Below, one piece after another: positions 11,831 through 23,645 of a stretch of DNA of 64,000 nucleotides. The stretch lies in the NCBI GenBank assembly GCA_019022495.1, contig JAFEKR010000010.1, positions 1-64,000 on the forward strand, written 5' to 3'. Position numbers and translations under genes: made by a program. The first letter of the stretch is position 1. The number at the start of each line of letters is the position of its first letter. A model generated the notes under the pieces. That model was not told the DNA's origin, searched no databases, and saw only the letters and a program-made list of their open reading frames with translations. The DNA is from Epichloe hybrida (lineage: Eukaryota; Ascomycota; Sordariomycetes; Hypocreales; Clavicipitaceae).

Positions 11831-13873
11831 CTAATCCTAGTAGTAAAGTATTATAAGTTTAAGGGTAAAGCTAAGAAGTAAGTAATAAAGGTTTACTAAG
11901 AAAAGATTAAATTAATCCTATACACTATAATTATAATTAGACCTAATGTTACTTTTGTGGTAGTAAATTATTATAATACCTTATAAATCTAGGACTAAAG
12001 CATATAAAGGTAGTAAACTAAGCTATTTGCTACTTACTTATTATAAGTAAACTCACGCTATGCTATAGTATAATTACTAAACTTTAAGCTCTTTAAATCT
12101 TAAGTAATACTTTCTTTATAAATAATCTTAAGACTTATAAATTATTATAAGGATACTTAATTACTCTCTTTAGTAAACTAATTATCTAGAAAGCTATACG
12201 CTAAATAATAGTAACTATATCTATAATAAAGGCTAAATTACTTACTTTATAATAGGTAGTGAAGGAGACTATAAGTCTATAGCGCTTATTTAGAGATATT
12301 AAATTTAATACTTATAAAGATTAGGTTATTAATTATAATAATTAATAAACAATTTGGCTTATACTTAACAAGAGTAAATAATTAAATACTTAACTGCATT
12401 ATATTAACATTTATAATATATAGTTAAAGCAAGAATTCAAGAAAGGAAGCTTTAAAATCATGTATTTACTAATAGAAGAGATGCCCGCTAATAGATTTAT
12501 AAAGGCGTTAAATTATTAGCACTTTAAACGCTTTAAATCTATACTTAGTCTTATAAATCTATATATAATACATAATATTTAAAGCGCATAGGTTACGAAG
12601 GAATTATAAGTATATTAATAAGGGGGCATGAAATTAATTACCCTAGAAATACATAAAGGCCCTCTCCTTAGTAAGTAAAGCGTTACTAAGGCAAATAGGA
12701 TTAATAAAATAAAGACTTTAAAACGCTATTACGTAAAAACACGCGTATAAATACTATTTTAAATAAAGGAAATAAACTTATATAAGGAGGTAAATAACCT
12801 CCTTAAGTTAAGCTATTACTATAGTTACCTTCTCCTTAACCACTGCTAAAGAGCCTTTAGTAGTATTCTTAGCCCTAATGCTTAGATTAATAACCTTACT
12901 ATATATAAAATCTAGCTTTATAATAAGTTCTAATTAGAGTTATAGTGCCTTATAGCACTGCTTTACTATTTACATATATATAAGTAAAGAATTAGAGAAA
13001 ATTATAATTAAAAGCGCTTTACCTTAGTGTCTTTATCTAGCGCTAATAATATTCGCTTAGCAAAGGGAATATAAGTATTATATAAAGGTAGGTAATAGTA
13101 ATTACTAACCTTATATAAGTAATATCTCTAAGATTATCTAGACCTAACCTTAAAGTAATAACCTAAGCTACCCTTACCTATAAGGCTTACTTAAACACAC
13201 TCTTTATAAGGAATATTATACTTAGGACCTTAAGGAGTAAGTAATTTAGGCTATACTATTAGTATATACTAAAGAGAAAAGGAAAGTATAGTACTAATAG
13301 GTTATTTTTATAAAGTTTATAGAGAATTATACCTTAAGTATTCTCCCCTTACTTAGGCCCTTATAGGATATAAGGTTTATAGAGAAGTATACTTAGGGTA
13401 TTCTCCTTACTTCTCCTTAGGAGATAATAACTTACTAGTAAGTAGCTTAGCACTAATTAGTAAAGAATTACTAATAGGTAGCTTAGACTTAGCTAGGGGA
13501 GGTAAAGAATTATTATAAGCTACACTAGGGCTTAAATAAGAATATATAGCTAAATTAGCTATAATATAAGTAATTTACTAAAGAGTAGTTAAGCCCTCCT
13601 AGGAGTAAAGATTCTCTTTAACCTAAGCATATATATTAGAGTTTATATTAATTAAAATATAAGCTAGTTAATAAAAAGTATATTATAAAGGGAAGAAAAG
13701 GAAGCCTATAACTATTATATTAAGAGATCCTTTATAGAAGGGGAGCGTAAGCATAAAAGTAAAAGAGCTTACTTTAAATTTATATTAAATTTAGGCATTA
13801 CTAAAATACTATATATTCGCTAGTTAAGATATTAGTTAGTAATTATAATAACCTTAATACTAACTAGGGGGTG

Positions 13874-14133
13874 TGTTACCTAATAGCAGATATAGTGTTT
13901 ATAATAAATAAATTTACACTTATAACTATATTAGGGGAGCTAAAGATACACATTACTAAACGCGATAATTTATAATAAAAGCATATAATCTATAATATAA
14001 TAGCTTTCTCTATAAAAGAGGAGCTTTTATCCTTCTATTTATATAATAGAGCGATAGCTTTAATCCAATCCTTTTCTAACCTTCTTCATCCTGCTAGGGG
14101 ATATCTTTCAAGTCACGTGCCCAGCGCACAACA
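13874..14133 (+). repeat. Copia-1 3' LTR
   Basis: A 260-bp direct repeat of the 5' LTR. Its first 60 bases carry 18 differences from the 5' copy, all C-to-T or G-to-A here. Its last ~80 bases, next to gene A, are unmutated where the 5' copy is changed. Confidence 0.93.
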
Positions 14134-14187
14134 TCTTCTCCAAACGTCCATATTCATGTCTACACGACAACGCCCTTTTAACCCGCA

Positions 14188-15270
14188 ATGGCAACGTCGA
14201 GGGCGCAAGACGCCCGAGCATTCAGCTCGACTCGCCGTCTGGACGGCATTTCGATTCGCCAGAGACTCAGCTATTACTCCAGATCCCGCATCCTCGTCGA
14301 ACCTCTACTCTGGACCGAGCTGCACCTCGACCTACTCGGCTGCGACTTCACCAGGCCCTCGCCAGCGCCGCCAGACATCATCATGAAGCTCGAATATCCT
14401 GGCGACAATCGCCGCTTGAGAAGCTTCAAGAGCGAGTTTTGTCCTGAGTACGGGAACAGAGAGGGCGGAATGCGAGCTCTGCTGGGGGGCTCCGAGGTTC
14501 CTCTGCAGTGGTTGTGAGTTTTCCGTTTTGCCTGCCTATACATACCTCTTTTCTTCTGCCAAATGGCCCCCCCAGTCTAACAGAGAAGAACGAAACAGTA
14601 TGCATCTCGAAATGCGCTTCGGGGACTACCCAGGTATTATACTGCCCTGTTCGTACTTTTGCCTGCGCAACGAATGTACCGACGACGCCAGACCCGTACC
14701 GCCGCCGCCCATTGTCGCCCACGTCGATCAAGGCCATATCGCGTTTATGCGCAAGAGAAAGATTCAATCTCTTTACGGCCGTAGCGCTCGCTATAATCGA
14801 CCTGGCGCGAAATTGGCCTCTTTGAGATTAAAGAGACTGGTCCCTATGGAACCGCTGCGTGAGCCTTACCTCGTGGCTGTCTTGATTGCACTAGCCCAGC
14901 AACAATGGAGGACCTTGGGTCCGGCCACAATAAAGCGTGTCTCTGGAGTGCGGGTATGTATACTTGAAGGATGAAAATCGTCTATCGCGAGCACATAACT
15001 TACGTTGTATAGTCAAAACTATTATACACGAGCGTCGGGCCCGGCGGGAACGCATTGCACCTTTACTCGACAACGGTTTCATCCACCTTCCTGGCCATAG
15101 TGGACAATGTAGCTTTCGTTCCGCCAACGCCACAATCTTTATCAATCCAGCTCACCGCCATACCCTTTGAACCGCTTGACACTCTACGGGATCGTCTTAT
15201 GGCCCTTATCTTGGAAGCTCCTAGCCTTGAAGCAGTGGGGAACTCAAGAGACTTGGTTGCTTGTCCCTAA
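14188..15270 (+). CDS. Gene A: three-exon fungal protein of unknown function, ~317 aa
   Basis: I join 14188-14513, 14584-14953 and 15013-15270. Intron 1 (70 bp) has donor GTGAGT and acceptor CAG; intron 2 (59 bp) has donor GTATGT and acceptor TAG. Both keep the frame, giving 954 nt, or 317 codons plus TAA. Exon 1 starts MATSRAQDAR and includes YYSRSRILVEPLLWTELHLD. Exon 2 holds REPYLVAVLIALAQ. Exon 3 holds ALHLYSTTVSSTFLA and ends LVACP. GC content and codon use are normal, unlike the flanks. I see no signal peptide or membrane segment. The layout resembles uncharacterised proteins of filamentous ascomycetes, from memory only. Gene B is convergent, with 116 bp between the stop codons. Copia-1 ends 54 bp before the ATG and has displaced the native promoter. 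Splice sites are predicted and the function is unknown. Confidence 0.72.
14514..14583 (+). other. Gene A intron 1 (predicted)
   Basis: GTGAGT...CAG, 70 bp. Exon 1 ends two bases into a leucine codon (TT), completed by A at 14584. The downstream frame then stays open to the next donor at 14954. Confidence 0.65.
14954..15012 (+). other. Gene A intron 2 (predicted)
   Basis: GTATGT...TATAG, 59 bp, phase 0. Without splicing the frame stops soon after 14953. Removing the intron joins it to an open frame through 15270. Confidence 0.68.
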
Positions 15271-15386
15271 TTCTGGGCCACAACGGTTCATGAAGTGGAC
15301 GAATTATGCGAAGCGACTAAATTGCTATTTCCAACACGGGTCAAATGTCGATACCTAGATCACAACGTTGATCACTGTCCTATATT

Positions 15387-16646
15387 TTACTCGGCTAGCT
15401 TTTGCCGTGTCCAGCTGATGAGAGCGAGCAGATGATCTGCTATAATTTTTCGATGACCGGATTGTTTGATATCGAGCCAATGGGTCGACTTGACCGTCAG
15501 CACATCCTTCAACAACGTGTCACTCCGGTCATTCTCGTCGATGCCTCCATAGGATCCCTTGTACGCCGAGGAGACATGGAAGTGGAAAAACTTCAGATAG
15601 TGCGCTGTGGCATGAAGTGCGAAGAATCTGACCAAGGCGATCTAAAGCATTAGCATCTTAGATAGAAGCCAGATATCTTGTGCAGAGCATGATGGAAGGA
15701 CTTACTCGGTTCGAGAAACACCTACTTTCCTTGCGTCGGATTCATCTTGCATAGCTAATGCCAAGACCTCGCCGACCATTTGAGCTAGGAGACGATCGGT
15801 TATAAGAGCTTCTCCGCTAACAATCTTTTGGAAAGTACGCTTTCCCTCTAGTAGAGCGACCTGTCGGAAAACACCCTTTTCCTTATCAAAGACTTGTATG
15901 CCCCCGTCATCGACGGCATGAACCGCCCGGGAACCGCCCAAGTCGCACGAGTACGTAAGCCGTTCATCACGGAACTCGAGGAACACGCCGTGGTCGAATT
16001 CAACGGGCTGGCCATAATTTAGCACGCAGCGGACGAAGCAGCTTGCCAGGCGAATGGTTGCGTCTTCGAGCAGGGGCATCTCTATGTTTTCCTGCCAGCC
16101 TGCGCTCGAGAAGCTCGAGTCGGAATAGGAGGTTGTCGGGCGTTGGCCGGTGGCTTCCGGGGAGCTGCCAAGATACGCCTGGTCAGACGGTACCCCGGCT
16201 GCAAGGCGGTCCGGGAGTTTTCCGGTCTCGGCTGTGCTTCGCGTCCGTGGTACCGCCAACGTGGGCTCGTTGTATTTCCGTACAAACGGCAGCAAAGCGG
16301 CCCAGACATAACCCAGGATATCTGGTTGATAGCGATGCATTATTTGGGGCTCGGAGCTGTTCTTGAGTTGGTCGATGCTTGCCGGACCTTTCAGCAGCTC
16401 GTGAATGCATTTCTTCATGTTACCGAGCTCTGGCTTGTCGAAAATAGGGAGCCATGCCACTGGTTTGTGGCAGACAACGCGATGTGCCAAGAGCTGCTTG
16501 CGCTCCCACCTACTAACTGCGCTTGTCCACTCTGAACCGAGTAGACCGCTCAGGGTGTCTTTTCCCTGAGAGACTCTGGTGAGTGTCGATTCATCGTGAA
16601 CAGTGCCGTAATAAGTTGCTTGCTGCGAATATCCGTGCCATGACAT
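15387..16646 (-). CDS. Gene B: two-exon protein, likely PD-(D/E)XK-nuclease-like fold, ~393 aa
   Basis: Exon 1 is 16646-15706 and exon 2 is 15627-15387 on the minus strand. A 78-bp intron (donor GTAAGT, acceptor CAG, branch-like GCTAATG) is removed in frame (GA|A, Glu). The start MSWHGYSQQ is the first ATG of the open frame. The N-terminal ~135 residues include HRYQPDILGYVWAALLPF. Residues ~137-185 are low-complexity and Ser/Thr-rich. Residues ~215-293 carry FDHGVFLEF, AVDDGGIQVF (D246/D247), ALLEGKRTF (E267-x-K269) and LLAQMVGE (Q289). The D...E-x-K...Q spacing is that of PD-(D/E)XK nuclease folds. Exon 2 encodes FFALHATAHYLKFFHFHVSS. The fold assignment is my inference; substrate and role are unknown. 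It might instead be a fold relative that has lost activity. Confidence 0.72.
15628..15705 (-). other. Gene B intron (predicted)
   Basis: On the minus strand: GTAAGT donor at 15705-15700, branch-like GCTAATG near 15650, CAG acceptor ending at 15628. At 78 bp it has a typical fungal length. Splicing joins ...SRTE to FFALHATAHYL without a break, whereas the unspliced frame stops at once. Confidence 0.72.
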
Positions 16647-17032
16647 GGCTTCAGCTTTGGTTAGTGGGATAGCAGGTGTTTATGAGTTTGTGGTAAGTCC
16701 TCAAGCAATCAGGTAGCGCACCTTAATATAAACAAAGGAATGCAAGGGGGAGACGGTCAGAACCGAGCTAACAGGCCCTTTTATAAAAGATGCGAGCTGA
16801 CACATGAAACCTGATATTATACGTAGCCGCTGCCGAGTACAGGCAGAGACGTCTCTAATTGTGAATTACCGCCTAAGCGATGTAATAGCAACTAGGGGAA
16901 CAAGGAGTCCTGTCTTGTCCTGGTTCTAACCGTTGGGACGCCTTGGCTTTTGCAGGCAAGTGTGGCAACTACGGACTAATAATAGTCTAACGCGAAGTTC
17001 GTCAATGCTAGGGTGGGTCACAGGTGAGGTTA
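16647..17032. other. Gene B upstream region
   Basis: About 390 bp of GC-balanced DNA with no convincing open frame. It should hold the promoter of gene B and ends at the left inverted repeat of the next AT-rich block. Confidence 0.6.
16778..16789 (-). promoter_or_regulatory. Possible TATA box of gene B
   Basis: CTTTTATAAAAG lies about 130 bp upstream of the gene B start codon, in otherwise GC-balanced DNA. It is a self-complementary TATA-like sequence. The assignment rests on position only. Confidence 0.3.
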
Positions 17033-17089
17033 TAGCAAATCTCGGCTCTAATGAAGTTAATCTCGTATCTAGGGTAAAGCCTTATAACT
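17033..17089 (+). repeat. Left 57-bp inverted repeat
   Basis: It reads TAGCAAATCTCGGC... and ends CCTTATAACT. It pairs with 35310-35366 in inverse orientation, with transitions only. It marks the exact switch from balanced to AT-rich DNA. Confidence 0.85.
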
Positions 17090-17104
17090 AGTAGAATAGC
17101 ATAT

Positions 17105-17405
17105 GCTAGGCATATGCCTAGTATATACTATTATAAAGTGTAAATTCTTTACTAAGTGATTTTTACTAAGTGATTTTTATTTTATATATACTATTATAAA
17201 GTATAAATTATTAGTCCTTATTTAAGTGATTTTTTTTATATATATAATATATATACTATTATAAAGTGTAATTATTAGTTAAGTAATTTTTTTTTATATA
17301 TATATAGTATATACTATTACTATTATAAAGTATAATTAATAGTTAAGTAATTTTTTTTTTATATATACTATATATATACTATTATAAAGTGTAATTATTA
17401 GCTAA
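17105..17405 (+). repeat. Subterminal ~60-65 bp repeats
   Basis: Five imperfect units share TATATACTATTATAAAGTGT followed by TTAAGTAATTTTTT. They start near 17127, 17190, 17255, 17319 and 17377. They sit just inside the left inverted repeat, where many large DNA transposons carry subterminal repeats. Confidence 0.75.
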
Positions 17406-20400
17406 TTAATTCTTTTTAAGTAAGTTAGATTATATACTCTTACCTTATATATATAATATACTTACTATTATAAGCTCTTTCCCTTTTTTTTTCCTTATTT
17501 ATTATTATTACTCTTACCTTAGTATTTAACCCTATAATTCTCTTAGTTTATATATAGTTATTATATCTATTTAATATCTTAATTTACTAATTACTTTTTA
17601 TAGCTTTAATAAAGAAAAAATCCTTTAATTTTAGTATAAAGTAATATCTAGCTCTTTTATAATATATAGTATATGCTAATTATATTATAGAAAACTATAA
17701 TACCTTATAACTCTAAAGCACTTAAAAAAAGAGATAATAAAGATATATATTATATTTAATTATTTTATACTAATTATATATAAGGCTTTTATTAACTATA
17801 AAACTTAAAAATACTAAAACTAATAGTTAAGATATATATTAAAATAAGGTTATAAGTTATATTTATAGTATATACTTTATATATATTATATAAATATAAT
17901 AACTAATAAAGAGTAAGTAAATAAGTAAATTATATTAAAAATCTCTTAAAAGGTAAGTTATTATATATAGGATATATATAATATATTTACTAATATAGTA
18001 TAGTTCTTATAGTAAAGTATATACTTACTAGTTATAAGTAAAATATTTTAGCTATATATATAGTAATACTAATATTTTATTAATAGCTAGCTTTAACCTT
18101 TTAAAATTTAGTATTACTATATATATTCCCTTTTATTATATATATATATATATTATATTAATAATATATAAGTATAGTATTAAGAAAATAAATAGCTACT
18201 TATATAGTTATACTATTCTTAAGGGTAATTTTAGTTAAGTATATTATATATTATAAGTATATATTAAATATATTCTTACTCTTTTAGATATACTAATATC
18301 TTAAGAAAAAATATAGTATTAAGAGTATATATATTTCTAATATATATAGCTATTATAAAATATATACTAATAGTTTATAGTTTATATAAATTCCTATTCT
18401 TAGGTTAATAAGAATAAAATTTTTACTAGATACTAGTATATATATATAGATTAAATATATAGCTAGTGCTAATATAATACTAGTGGTTTAATCTATATAA
18501 TCCTTTATAAAAAATAGTATAAAATACTATTTATTATAAATCCCTTTAGGTAAGTATATATTAAGTCTATATATAGTATATATACTAAACTAAGATTTAG
18601 TATATTAGGTTTTTATAACCTTATATATATTTTTATAAAATTCTTTAACTAGAAGGCATATATTATATACTATTTATAAGATATATCTAGTATATATACT
18701 AACTTATATTATAGTATAAAAAATAAGAATTTTACTATATACTAAGGGTAATAGTTTTATTACTTTATATATATTATAACTTTTTCTATATATTTTAGAA
18801 ATATTAACTTTATATAGATAAAATACTTTAATATTAGAGATAAGGAGATAAGTATTAAACTACCTAGTAGTAATAAGTATAAGGTATATCTTACTAATAC
18901 TATATATATACTAACTATATACTTATATCTTTTAGTGCACTTTAAGCCTTAATATTATAAGGGAGGTCCCTAGTAAGTTTATATATTAGGCCTATAGCTA
19001 ATATATATTACTAATATGATTTTAAGGACTTAATCTAATATAAATAAATATAAATCCTAAGTATAAGTAATATTAATATACTTAATATATATAAGGCTAA
19101 TAATAGTGTAATTTCTTACTAAGAGAAGGCTATCCTTACTAAGTAAAAGAATACTAAGAAAAAAAAAGCTATATAGGAGGCTACTAAGGCCTAAAAAGCT
19201 ATTACTATTACTACTACTTTTACTACTATTAACCTTAATAATTAAATACCTCTTACTTTATATGTACTTTATATATAAGATTTTACTCTTTTTATTTCTA
19301 TATAATATAGTTTTAAAGAAAGTATATATCTTATATATATTTATATATACCTAGTATATAAGGAATTACTTTTATTAGTTTTATATTATATATTTTTAAA
19401 GAGAAAAAATATATATATAGTATATATTTCTATGCCTAAAAAAGGCTATATTAGTTAGTTTTTAATAGTAATAAACTTAAGTTTAGTGTATTTATATATA
19501 TTATATATATATGTATTATATTATTATATATAGTATAAGCAAAATATATAAAAGCATAAATAATGCTAAATATTTATATATATATAGCATATATGTAGTA
19601 TATAGTATGTATGCTTAAAGTTAGTTTAGTATATTTTATTTAGTTATAAGGCACTAAAAAATTAAACTAATATATATATAATATATACTAAACTTTGCCC
19701 TTTTATTCTCTTTATTTATAATATATATATAAAGATAGTAGTCTAAATAACTAATTTTATTAATAACTTTATGCTTAAAGTAGTAAACCCCTTTAAATTA
19801 AGCTATTATTATAAGCTAATTCTAATATCTTTAGAGCTACTTACCCTTTTATAAATTAATACTTATATATAGAGTATATTCACTATATATACGTAGTATA
19901 TATACGTAGTATATATAAACGCTAACTTACTCTTAGGTATAATATTATAATTAATAATAGTAAGAATATATATAGTAAGAGCTTTTTAAATAATACTAGT
20001 GTAAGTGTTCCTATATAAGTAATATATATAGTATATACTTATATTACTAATAGTGTAATCTGCTACTAGGTATTATCTAATAGCTAGTATAATGCATAAT
20101 ATCTTTATAAGCCTAGGTATATTAGTTTATTATATATTATATATATATACTAATTAATTAGTTTATAAATCTAGCCTTAAGATATTCTTACTATAGAAGT
20201 TTATAAATAAACTTAAGCTTCTTATATAAGTTATAAGTATATTATATATAAGCTATAACTAATAAGTAATGTTTAATAAGGAATAAAATAGTGTGTTCAA
20301 GCTTAAATATAGCTCTTTATTTTACTAGGCTAGTGGTATTACTAGGAGATAAAATCCGTAATTATTATATAAGGGTAATAATTATCTAGGTATATATAGT

Positions 20401-22037
20401 TAAAGTAAGAGTTCTATAGAGAATAGCTCTTAGCTTACTAATAACTAAGAGGTATAATATATAGGAAATGTATATCTAATATATATGCTAAGGATATATA
20501 TAAAATACTTTATTTTCTATATTATAAGAGAAAGCTTTTATATTATAAGAGCTAACTTTATAGAAGGTATAAAAGAGTACTAGATTATAAAAGGTAAAGA
20601 AAGATATATAGTATGCTATATATTATACTAGTCTTACCCTAATCTAAGTCCTATTTAAATTTAGCTTTTATATATTCCTATGCCTTATCTTTCTTTTATT
20701 TAATCTCCTTTATATTATTAGTATACTATTATAGCTATTATAATTATATATATACTATCTTTAACCTTTTACTTTTCTCCTTTAAAGCCTAAATCTCTAG
20801 TTTAGCTTAATATATCTTAATTTGCTTTTTAAGCTACTTTTTCTATTTTCTTAGATATTATATATTTACATTAGCTAAGCCACTTATATTACTACTATAT
20901 ATAGCTAATTATTATTACTTATAGGATTAAGGATTATTATTACCTATATAGCTTTAATTATTATTATTACTTATATTAAAGTTAAAGTTAAAGTTAAAGT
21001 TATCCTAGAAGAGTTAGTATATAATATTAATATAAGACTAATATAAACTTACTATAACCTCCTTCTTAACTATTAGCGTGTATAAGTAAGAGACTATTAG
21101 TATATATAGGTAAGAGCTAATAAAAATAATATTACTATTACTCTAATTATTTATTCCCTTATTATCTTTTATATAAGGTTTATATTATTAGAGTTACTCT
21201 TATTTTTATTATAGAGGTATAAGTTAAATTAGAATTAGTATTAGAAAAGGGCTTAAGCTTTATAATATATACTATATATTAAGTAAGGTACTTAGGGAAT
21301 ATATAGTAAATTTATTTTTACTAGGTATAAGTAAATTATAAGGGTTTTAAGGGTTTTAAGGAAAACTAGTATTTTATTCCCTTTTAAGAGCTTATCTTTA
21401 GTTTGTTTTATCCTTCCTAATAAGTGTATTACTTATATAACTCTTATAAGAAATATCTCTCTAAGTGTATTAAATACCCTTATTACTACTAATTTATACC
21501 TTAAGGTATTTCTTAACTATTACTCTCTTAAGACTAAGATATAATTAGCATATATATAGTAAAAGGAATATTAGAGTTATACCTAAGAATTACTACTAAA
21601 AGATATACTTATATTCTAGTAAAGATATAATCTTCCTAATAATTACTTTTCTTTATATTAGTATTCTTTACTATATATATCCTTTATTTAGGTTTTACTT
21701 TAGATATAGCTAGTACTAGTCTAGCTATTATCTAAGGGGTAAGCTTAGTATTAAACCACTTCTTATAATTTAAATATGCTTTATATATAAGTATTTAATA
21801 TACTCTTTATATTTCTCTTAAGATAATATATTTAGAAGAGGTATAATGAATTTCTTATTAGGTATATCTTAGCTAGACTTCTGCTAATTACGCTTAATAT
21901 AAAAATAGTAAAAGATTAATAAATGCTTTAAATATTCTTACTATATAAAACTTAAATACTACTTATATAAGTAATCTCTAAGACCTGTTTATTATTAGCA
22001 TATATATAACCTTAGGGACACTTATATATACCTTTTA
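17406..22037. other. RIP-degraded interior, no recognisable gene
   Basis: 4.6 kb of AT-rich DNA with stops in every frame. Around 19110-19230 the plus strand reads as a lysine-rich, glutamine-rich helix and at 20760-20870 the minus strand does likewise. Neither is enough to name a transposase. A hexamer run (AAAGTT, four copies) lies at about 20974-21003. Confidence 0.6.
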
Positions 22038-22042
22038 CTTAC

Positions 22043-22626
22043 TGTCAGAACCTGAAGGTGTGCAGGTAAGCTATTAAACCAAAAGATTCACCAATGCTAG
22101 CTCTTGCTCGCATTATACCTTATAATTGATTATTAGGCACGCGCACCTGATAATTATCCCTTCCCTCGTAAGGCTCGCCCCAAGCCAAGGGCCCCACACA
22201 GGCTAGCGGCTAGTAATGCAACGCAACCTTAGCTTAGATTAGGCCTGGTAATCCGTGGCCTCTAAGATAATTAACCAATTGTGAACCCCCAAGGCCTAGT
22301 ACGCATGGCAGCTAGGCCTATATATCACCTAGTGCACGTGACCCTATAGTTATAACTAACGTAACCGTACGGGCGTAACTATACTTGCCCTGTGAGCCTA
22401 ACGTAAGCTACTAAGCCACTAGCAATTTAAACCTAGACCCGTAATCTAGCTACGGGAATTACAAGGACTTAAACCTAGGACTAGCACACTAGAAGACCTG
22501 TAAGAGCTAGTATTAATGTTAGAACCTAAAGGTGTGTAAGTAAGCCATTAAACCAAAAGATTCACCAATGCTAGCTCTTGCTTGCATTGCACCTTACAAT
22601 TGATTATTAGGCGCGCGCACCTAACA
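22043..22626 (-). mobile_element. TRIM-like element, copy 1 (584 bp)
   Basis: Two 110-bp direct repeats (22043-22152, 22517-22626) bracket a 364-bp non-coding core. They have TGTCAG...CTGACA termini and a perfect duplication CTTAC (22038-22042, 22627-22631). LTRs with 5-bp duplications but no coding capacity define terminal-repeat retrotransposons in miniature. The minus orientation is chosen because a pyrimidine tract ATTATCCCTTCCCTCG (the complement of a polypurine tract) follows the left repeat. Composition is far more balanced than the surroundings. Confidence 0.87.
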
Positions 22627-23264
22627 CTTACTTAGTATTTATATTATAGGCAAAGTATTGCACTAAAACGTGTAGTGTAGTGTAGTATTTATAGTGTAGT
22701 GTAGTAACTACACTATAAACTATACTACACTATAAACTACACTAACTATAAGGAAAAAAAAACTACACTACACTAACTATAAAAAAAAACTATAATATAT
22801 TATACTACAAATTTTTTTTCCTAAACTACACTAACTACAAACACTATAAATATAGTATTAGACTTTTTATTAGTTATTAGTATTTATAAGGTTAAAAGAA
22901 AGCTAGTTATATAAAAGCTTTTATTATTACCTATTTTATTAAATTAGTTATAGAATTTATAATATTATTTTATTTTTAAATTTTTATTATAACTAAGTAA
23001 GGTTATATATAATATTATACTTTTTTAATAATACTATTTAACTTAATACTTTATTTCCCTAATATAACTTAAAGAAAAACCTTCTTATTATATTATTTAC
23101 TATTTCTATAAATTATTTTATATTTCTATAAATTATTATTATTACTTATTTTAAAAAAACTATAAAAAGAACTACTAGTAAACATAATATAAGGAGCTTA
23201 TTATATCTTATTATAGCTTATAATAGCTTATAATAGCTTATAATACTAATATTACTAATATTAC

Positions 23265-23350
23265 TAGTATTACTAAGATTACTAGTATTACTAAGATTAC
23301 TAAGATTACTAAGATTACTAAGATTACTAAGATTACTAAGATTACTTATA
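23265..23350 (+). repeat. ACTAAGATT tandem repeat in hAT-2
   Basis: About eight near-identical 9-bp units. The same array is shorter in hAT-3 and in the outer copy at 2573-2605. Confidence 0.8.
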
Positions 23351-23539
23351 ATATTATTAGTGTTAAAGTTTAATAAAAAATAAAAAATAAATAAATAACT
23401 TAAATATAAATACTAGTAATTATAAGTAAATTACTATAGTAAAAGCTATAGTTTTTAATAACTTAGTATTTTAAGGTTTTTAAAAATGTTAATATTATAA
23501 AAATGTTTTCTCTTTTATGTTTTTTTAAAATAATAATAA

Positions 23540-23645
23540 AAGTAAAATAATAGTAATAATAGTAATAATAGTAATAATAGTAATAATAGTAATAATAGGA
23601 ATAATAGTAATAATAGTAATAATAGTAACAATAGTAACAATAGTA
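23540..23645 (+). repeat. AATAATAGT tandem repeat in hAT-2
   Basis: About eleven 9-bp units of AATAATAGT with few substitutions. It is longer than in the other family members. Confidence 0.8.

Larger units (their letters stand above)
7001..14133 (+). mobile_element. Copia-1, complete but RIP-inactivated LTR retrotransposon
   Basis: A 7133-bp Ty1/copia element with 260-bp LTRs (7001-7260, 13874-14133), TGTTG...CAACA termini and a perfect 5-bp target duplication TCTTC (6996-7000, 14134-14138). A primer-binding-like GTTATAAGCC follows the 5' LTR and a purine tract AGGGGGTG precedes the 3' LTR. The pol frame can be followed through many stops, with reverse transcriptase about 11060-11830. Copia order is inferred from that domain and the overall size. 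It is inserted 54 bp upstream of the start codon of gene A. RIP has made it non-coding. Confidence 0.93.

Noticed and set aside
14117..15653. Overlapping open frames on both strands in the gene A region (for example 14117-14386, 14274-14543, 14426-14767, 14508-14825, 14891-15145, 15402-15653)
   Set aside because: They are other-frame or antisense shadows. The spliced model 14188-15270 joins the frames with coherent protein sequence and proper splice sites, and 15402-15653 is antisense to gene B exon 2.
16043..16535. Open frames of 75-130 codons antisense to or overlapping gene B
   Set aside because: They lie in other frames of gene B exon 1 in GC-balanced DNA and show no sensible motifs.
14188..16646. 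Genes A and B as a toxin-antidote pair
   Set aside because: Convergent neighbours with unknown products are not enough evidence; no such signature is visible.
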